A stretch of DNA of 64,000 nucleotides, from positions 16,663,994 to 16,727,993 of the forward strand of contig NC_064040.1 in the NCBI RefSeq assembly GCF_932526225.1, in the 5' to 3' direction. Position numbers and translations under genes: made by a program. Shown one piece after another: positions 59,701 through 64,000 of this stretch. The DNA is from Nematostella vectensis. Taxonomy: Eukaryota > Cnidaria > Anthozoa > Actiniaria > Edwardsiidae. Below the pieces are notes generated by a model, which saw only the letters and a program-made list of their open reading frames with translations, had not been told where the DNA came from and made no database searches. Position 1 is the stretch's first letter. Every line of letters begins with the position of its first letter.

Positions 59701-62700
59701 CCAAGAGCTCGAAGATGAACTCCTTAATCAAGATCCACCAGGAACCCCAGTAACAGACGCAGAACTAGCCCTCGCTAACGCCCGTCTTAATGCCCGTTTG
59801 CGACAACAGGGTTTGTCCGCCCCTACAACTACGGACCCACAATCGTTTCATTTCCACAATCATTAGTTCCGACAGAGTCACCCATGGTCAAGATGGCACT
59901 GTGGCGTCCTAGATGATGAAATCGATCGACTTTGTAGCTCCTGTGATATGGGATGCGCTACTTTAAAATGTTAGGTTAGCAACAACCAGTGATATTTAAG
60001 AACCTGTTACAGACTGACTCGTTTATTTAATTAGGCATATTTTCAGATATAGATTTTTTTTAAGTATAGCGTATATATATATATATCAATGTGCGTTTTA
60101 TCTGTATTTCTCAATTCAGACATTTACTGGAAATTCAAACGGCTTGGATCAGGTGGTCACATCAGAGCTTGACAGGCCTATTGTCGCTTCCGCCGTACGA
60201 CTTGTCTTCCTCACTGTCTATGCGCACAATGATATTTTTTGCGCCAGAGCTGGAGTCATTGGACACAGAAAAAGTAAGTAAACAAGCGTTGGCTAAGCGA
60301 TATCCGGTTTCCCAGCTCTGTAATATACGTAGCACCAGTCTTTGCGTTCATGATTAGAGACTTTTGGTGATTTTCATTGGTCCGAAAATTCCTGAAATTC
60401 CGGTTTGAATCTCAGTGAAGGTGCCATTCCCATAAAACGACTTCCAAAGACTTCCGAACATCCTCCCGAGGTATTCTTGTGTACCAATCAAGGCCCGATA
60501 ATGGAATTCAGAAAGAAATGCTGATTCTTGTTATTGTGTCCAAATTATATTGTCAAACAGCGTAGAAACAATAACACTTGAGTTTATATATTTACATAGA
60601 GCTTCTCGTCAACTTCTTCGTCGTCGTTGCTTGTCGATTTGTATACTTTGTGAAATAGAAACCAAATACTAGCTTCACAAGACAGTAAAATGGTTTCCTG
60701 AGCTCATCTTTCAAAGGATGGTGCGATTGGATGTCTATCTTTAGCCATTCCTTGTTATCGAAGAAAGCAAAATTCAAAACTCGATTTGATTCTGGAGGTT
60801 TTACAGAGAAAGACATAAAATAACAAAATAATAAAGAACTTGCATGAAGCAGAAATTCTGGGCGGCGACCAAAAACGGCAATATATTTTTTATATGGCCT
60901 TATTGGTGTTATTGTCCTTGGTTTGATCTTTTTTACAGAGACTGTTTGTCCTCCAGGATGGCTTCCATTTACAGAAAACTGCTATTTCTTTAGCGTGAAC
61001 AAAGGAGCATTGCTCGACAAAGATGGAGCTCGAGTGAAATGCTATGAGAAAGGTGCGAACCTGACAGATATAACAGACGCACAGGAGCTAAAAGCGCTTA
61101 GTGGCAATCTGAGGATCGACACCAGGTATGGAATGACAACGAGTCAATTCTAAGGCAATGATTTTGAACTCAACTGTGTTGTAACTTTAACAGGCTCGTA
61201 CACAGGGCGGTGCGCAGGGTGCGCACTAAACATCACCGCACCCCCCCCCCCCCCCCCCCTCTGAGCCAATCCTGGGTACGCGCCTGTTTAGCGATCGTGT
61301 AATGCATGAGCCAGACCTCGAATTACTGAAGGGGATGGGTGTGGGGCAAAAATCCCCTTTTGGTCATTTCCTTGTAGGCTTCACGGCCCTGTAAGCTGGT
61401 CAGTCTAGAATTAAAAACGCACGGCCCCTTACGCCATGCTTCCGAACGTTCTGTTAAGAATTATTAAAAAATAGAACTTCTAAAAGTAGTACGGATATTT
61501 CATGTGATAACATAGTGTTTCAAATGATACTAGAATCATCTAGACTATTCCAAGTCATCTGTTGAGTCATGCTGGGTCCGTATTTAATAATTATGGAAGA
61601 TTCGCTGAGTGTGTCTTTTTGTTAAACGTTAGGTATTTTATTGGAGCGGATGATAACAAAACTGAAGGAGAGTATCGCTGGGAGGATGGACGCATTGCAG
61701 AGCTTCAAGGCTTCTGGCGAGATGGTGAACCTATTGAGAGCTCTGATAGGAACTGTGTAGTGTTGATGGAGGGAAAGCTGGAAGTCTATTCTTGCGCTAT
61801 ACCGTTAGCAGGGCATATTTGCAAGAGAAAAGCGGATGGTGGTAGGTATTTGACAGCAGAAGTAAAATATATTATTTTGGCTGTTAGAAGTGTCAAGCAA
61901 TGTATGTATCGAATCGTTAAAAAATCGTCAAGAGTAACACACCAAATGATTTCCCCGTACCCTATAAAAGATGGCAAAAAGATTTTATCAATCATGGAAT
62001 CCATGCGCCTTCATTTGCTTGCAGTGATCTTTGAATTTTTTTTTCAGGATATTTTGGCACTCCGATTATATTGCCGAGTCTTCCTGATGTTGAAGTCGAG
62101 AAAGGTAAATCAATCAGGTTGCAGTGCGAGGCCACCGGTGACGCGGTCATCTACATCGCTTGGTTACACAACAACACTCTAGTCCAGAATCGGACGAAAG
62201 ACACTGCGCTTGTGTTTGACAAAGTACCGCTGACCGCTAAAGGAAGTTGGAAATGCGTCGCGTCAAACCATCTTGGCCAAGACACTAAATCATTCTACCT
62301 CCACGTAACTAGTAAGTTGGAACGTTTACATAAAAATCCTACTTATCAACATATTTAGTTAATAATAAAGAGCCAAATATCGACTTATACCATAAAAAAT
62401 ACTTTTTCACGACAACTTTATCGAGGATGTGATTTGGCACTTTCGAATCCAAACCAAGGCCGTGGCTTGAAAGTTTTGTTCGTCGTTGCTTCGGGGAAAG
62501 CCACTTTTTTGTGTGTAAAATTCCTGCTCTGGGCAGCTGTTACACCCCCCCCCCCCCCCCTCTCTTGCCTCAGTGCAGCTACGGCCCTGCAAACTACTAC
62601 ATTACTAGAGCTTAATCCGCTAACTAACAGTTAGTTTCTTAATCAAAGTCTTAGTATATCTGCTCTTCAAAACATGCCTTTTTTTGCTTTAGACCCTGTG

Positions 62701-62979
62701 CAACCTCAGGGTGATCAGATATTCATGAAGCATCAGCAACCCTCGGTTCTCCCTCAAGATCACGTGATCTATACAATGCTGGAGGCCGACACTCTGGACT
62801 GCTTGACACAATGCTTAGGCCGAACAGCATGCCGGTCGTTCAGCTACAGCCCGACCGAGGCTATGTGTATTTTATTCTCCACCAGTCACGTGACCGCGAA
62901 CTTGGAGTATCGGGAGGGATTCCAGTATTTCTTTCTGTCTGACCTGGTGGTAGTTGATCACTTCAGTGGTCTTCAGTGA
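44132..62979 (+). CDS. gene C: secreted discoidin x3 / C-type lectin / Ig / PAN protein
   Basis: Coding segments: 44132-44185, 46517-46550, 46631-46941, 49606-49744, 54139-54467, 55019-55160, 55916-56232, 60120-60273, 60939-61125, 61633-61841, 62048-62311, 62693-62979. Lengths and phases equal those of A and B and every exon is open, so 808 residues. Discoidin 2 and 3 are the most changed parts ([39 protein letters not shown]). Splice donors after exon 2 (GTGAAA) and after discoidin 1 (GTTAGT) are weaker than in A and B. Despite thousands of bases of retroelement debris in three introns, the reading frame is intact, which argues for selection on the protein. Confidence 0.83.
46631..49744 (+). 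CDS. gene C, F5/8 type C domain 1
   Basis: 46631-46941 and 49606-49744. The first exon has DCFDSLGL for DCSDSLGL and lies in the tract homogenised with B. The second exon ([22 protein letters not shown]) lies in the diverged tract. The intron is 2.7 kb instead of about 1.2 kb because of an insertion. Confidence 0.88.
47690..48110 (+). mobile_element. Ty3/gypsy-like LTR end and gag fragment
   Basis: An AATAAA-containing segment ends TGTTTACAAATGCTATA and is followed by ATTGGTGACGAG, the kind of junction seen between a gypsy 5' LTR and its primer site. At 47964-48087 a frame reads [20 protein letters not shown] and then [14 protein letters not shown], resembling retrotransposon gag. A second GTGTTTACAAATGCTATA at 49229-49246 may be what remains of the other LTR. 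No intact ORF. Confidence 0.45.
48111..49228. other. insertion in gene C intron, content unrecognised
   Basis: About 1.1 kb with no counterpart in A or B. Open frames such as 48870-49163 have no recognisable domain. Probably the remainder of the inserted retroelement or an unrelated insertion. Intron homology to A and B resumes at about 49250. Confidence 0.4.
49837..50549. mobile_element. inverted-repeat element with internal 172-bp direct repeat
   Basis: Terminal inverted repeats of about 110 bp start GGGGTTTCGCCCACGGATAA at 49837 and end with the complement at 50549; both arms include ATACGAGTT, CTCGGGCTCTC and CGTATATCGCGCTGCTTT. Inside, 49939-50110 is repeated directly at 50156-50327. 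No transposase frame. It is unique to gene C. Confidence 0.75.
50695..50717. repeat. (AAT)n microsatellite
   Basis: Short AAT run just before TTTATTTGTCATGTATTGAC, at the 3' end of the decayed retroelement that reads on the minus strand. Confidence 0.9.
51901..52900 (-). mobile_element. dispersed repeat, possible solo LTR, inserted in the RT remnant
   Basis: A 1000-bp block with TGTAACAG at its minus-strand start and TAGAATCA at its end separates two parts of the reverse transcriptase remnant. Much of it is homologous, in reverse orientation, to about 21785-22340 and 41040-41600. It contains a CTTTTTATATGC TATA-like string. TG...CA ends suggest an LTR, but I see no matching target duplication. 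Confidence 0.5.
52974..53520. repeat. 137-bp tandem repeat, four units, within RT
   Basis: CAAGGCATCGCTAAC recurs at 53000, 53137, 53274 and 53411. The unit spans the [10 protein letters not shown] coding segment of the reverse transcriptase. Since 137 is not a multiple of three, each extra unit shifts frame. Confidence 0.93.
53707..53850. repeat. (GAT)n followed by (ATGACA)n microsatellites
   Basis: About 29 GAT units (53707-53793) and then ATGACA/ATGATA repeats. They give poly-Met, poly-Ile and poly-Ser frames that are not coding. Confidence 0.95.
54139..55160 (+). CDS. gene C, F5/8 type C domain 2
   Basis: 54139-54467 and 55019-55160. Differences from A and B cluster at exposed-looking positions: [45 protein letters not shown]. 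Cysteine-free like the others. Confidence 0.87.
54859..54985. mobile_element. 127-bp inverted-repeat element
   Basis: Ends TTCAGGTCCGTAGCCAGG and TGGCTACGGGCCTGAA are inverted repeats. It sits 33 bp before the acceptor of the next exon and is absent at the same place in A and B. Confidence 0.6.
55916..60273 (+). CDS. gene C, F5/8 type C domain 3
   Basis: 55916-56232 and 60120-60273. The most diverged domain of the array (see gene entry). The SWC and WFC-equivalent (IFC) cysteines are kept and the N-terminal Cys is Tyr again. The intron is 3.9 kb versus about 0.5 kb in A and B owing to retroelement insertion. Confidence 0.87.
56233..57284. other. intron of gene C with no recognised content
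   Basis: AT-rich sequence absent from A and B. It contains a 23-bp direct repeat (CGTCAGGCACCAATCAGAGA at about 57118 and 57141) and several open frames without recognisable domains. Confidence 0.5.
57285..57840 (+). pseudogene. LINE-type reverse transcriptase fragment
   Basis: Plus-strand frames, with shifts, encode [44 protein letters not shown] (catalytic YADD at 57521-57532) and [20 protein letters not shown], then [12 protein letters not shown]. This is the palm and thumb region of a non-LTR (LINE) reverse transcriptase. Stops and frameshifts make it non-functional. Confidence 0.8.
58040..58900 (+). pseudogene. Ty3/gypsy-like RNase H and integrase remnant
   Basis: [17 protein letters not shown] and [20 protein letters not shown] (58100-58275) match the RNase H region with its TDSK motif. 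At 58555-58700, [14 protein letters not shown] ... [10 protein letters not shown] ... DTCYTCASP matches the H-H-C-C zinc-binding domain of retroelement integrase. The following [19 protein letters not shown] is integrase core. Internal stops show decay. Confidence 0.75.
58915..59378 (-). pseudogene. Ty3/gypsy-like gag remnant, minus strand
   Basis: From ATG at 59378 the minus strand reads [16 protein letters not shown], then after a frameshift [45 protein letters not shown] and [11 protein letters not shown]. This is a retrotransposon gag pattern. It is opposite in strand to the adjacent integrase remnant, so the two are not one simple element. Confidence 0.7.
59651..59866 (+). other. small open frame, possible retroelement ORF fragment
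   Basis: A 71-codon frame with charged, Ala/Leu-rich sequence ([20 protein letters not shown]). It lies between retroelement remnants and has no counterpart in A or B. No domain recognised; it may be part of a mobile element ORF. Confidence 0.3.
60939..61841 (+). CDS. gene C, C-type lectin domain
   Basis: 60939-61125 and 61633-61841. Within the 3' tract nearly identical to B ([22 protein letters not shown]). A single change, SGNLRI for SANLRI, is visible in the first exon. Confidence 0.9.
62048..62311 (+). CDS. gene C, Ig domain
   Basis: [12 protein letters not shown] replaces KSIKLQCQATGD. The exon ends ACTA before GTAAGT, so the residue at the PAN junction is Asn instead of Asp. Confidence 0.9.
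62693..62979 (+). CDS. gene C, PAN/apple domain and C-terminus
   Basis: DHVIYTML for DHVIFTML and DLVVVD near the end. Same TGA position and four cysteines as the other copies. Confidence 0.85.
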
Positions 62980-63103
62980 TCAAATGATTCCGCTTTCTGC
63001 CAGGTGATTTGGGTAATCTGCTCGGGTAATATGTCGGGAGGGGATGGGGAGAGCAAGTCGGAGACAGAACATTTCAATGTCCCTCAGAAAATAATCACGA
63101 TTA

Positions 63104-63109
63104 AATAAA
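63104..63109 (+). promoter_or_regulatory. possible polyadenylation signal of gene C
   Basis: AATAAA 125 bp after the stop, at a place that reads AATGAA in A and B. Homology to the other units ends just after it, so gene C uses a different 3' end from A and B. Confidence 0.4.
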
Positions 63110-63120
63110 TCAGCATCTCA

Positions 63121-64000
63121 AAAAAAAATCCTGGCATTATGAAGCATATACCAGCTCGCCACCTCCTAAAAATGAATTTTGGGCACTCTTAAAGTACCAA
63201 GTTTTTGCAGTAATTAGTTTTTGCAAAGATAATTTATAAGATAGCAAAATACTTCTTATGTTGCCATCCTGTCGTATTTGACGATTTCTTCTGCCCCTAT
63301 ATGCGCTCTTCAGTCATTTATTTATTTCCCTTAAATGACGGACAGCTGTTGTTCATTTCCCGTCCCAGATTTGTACAATTTACATCTTTAGGTTTTTGTA
63401 CAGGTCAGGCGCGTATACAGGGGATGGGGGGGGGGGGATGGGGGGGGGGGACAGGGTGCACGCGCACCCCTCTCCTCTTGGCGGCAAAAAGTGGGTACTT
63501 TTTTAAGGAATCTTCAAGTACTATGCTTTTTTTCCATGATACCTATGACTACGCATCCCCCCACCCCCACACCCCTCCGCCAATCCTGGGCACGCACCCG
63601 CACTTCAGATTCTTATTATCGTTATTAACCCTCTTCGCCCTAAAAAGTGGGAGGTTTTAAACCAAATCCATTGAATTAGCTATAGCAAATTGAGTACAAT
63701 TTTGTCTGCACATATTACTATCATAAGGAATATTACGGGAAATTCCACCAATTTTATGTAGAATAAAAGTGTTAACAAGTCAATATCACTGTGTACTAAT
63801 AAAACAGATTAAAATGATAAATTTCACTAGCTCTTGTTATCGATATGTTATTTTACTTTGGAGAATAACCACTGTCGGCCACTACTATATTACCATTACC
63901 ATAACTACGGTTACTTTAAAAAACTGCATGACGTACAAAGCGATCACGTGACAATGGATGTCAATCAAACCGTCGTAGCTCCGATTAAGGTAGCAGACTT
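63121..64000. other. unique right flank of the array
   Basis: No gene supported. It contains a longer relative of the poly-C inverted-repeat element (63406-63600; ends CAGGCGCGTATACAG and CCTGGGCACGCACCCG), with G-runs and C-runs as arms. The rest is AT-rich. Confidence 0.5.

Larger units (their letters stand above)
43518..63120. repeat. tandem segmental duplication, unit 3 (gene C, 3' flank truncated)
   Basis: Unit 3 matches unit 2 from 43518 to about 47060 and from about 60865 to about 63120, then homology ends; the 4.4-kb repeat-rich 3' flank seen after A and B is missing. Between these tracts exons remain homologous but clearly more diverged, and the introns carry unrelated insertions. 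Confidence 0.9.

Overview
This window looks like genomic DNA from an invertebrate animal, most likely a cnidarian and probably an anthozoan. The signs are GT-AG introns, AT-rich introns full of microsatellites, minisatellites and small inverted-repeat elements, decayed Ty3/gypsy-like and LINE-like retroelements of a type I associate with cnidarian genomes, and extracellular modules (discoidin, C-type lectin, Ig, PAN) combined in one protein. The species cannot be named from sequence alone. No bacterial gene organisation, rRNA, tRNA or CRISPR array was seen.

The main content is a tandem array of three paralogous plus-strand genes, here called A (1780-19819), B (24839-39056) and C (44132-62979). 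I rebuilt each from 13 coding segments. In all three copies the segments have identical lengths and phases, are free of stop codons, and sum to 2427 bp (808 codons plus stop). The predicted protein has a signal peptide split by an intron, three consecutive F5/8 type C (discoidin-like) domains, one C-type lectin domain, one Ig domain and a C-terminal PAN/apple domain. It has no transmembrane segment, so it should be secreted and may act as an extracellular recognition or matrix protein. Its ligand is unknown. The repeat units begin at about 1184, 24226 and 43518, so they are spaced 23.0 and 19.3 kb apart.

A and B are near-identical along exons, introns and 3' flank. Their differences are mostly mobile or satellite DNA. 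A carries a 54-bp minisatellite of about 69 units (3 in B, none in C), a 14-bp minisatellite of about 39 units, a 1.06-kb inverted-repeat element, and a 146-bp duplication that creates a decoy splice acceptor before the Ig exon. C is a mosaic: its 5' end (to about 47060) and 3' end (from about 60865) are almost identical to B, while the middle is clearly more diverged and stuffed with retroelement debris. This suggests gene conversion or unequal exchange.

The rest: positions 1-427 hold the start of an unrecognised GC-rich minus-strand gene that runs off the window. The 3' flanks of A and B (about 20.1-24.2 kb and 39.4-43.5 kb) hold satellites, a long (CAC)n tract and a partial copy of the genes' own 5' flank. 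Intron 6 of A and of B contains a block absent from C, with possible minus-strand exons of another gene. Beyond 63120 the sequence is unique flank.
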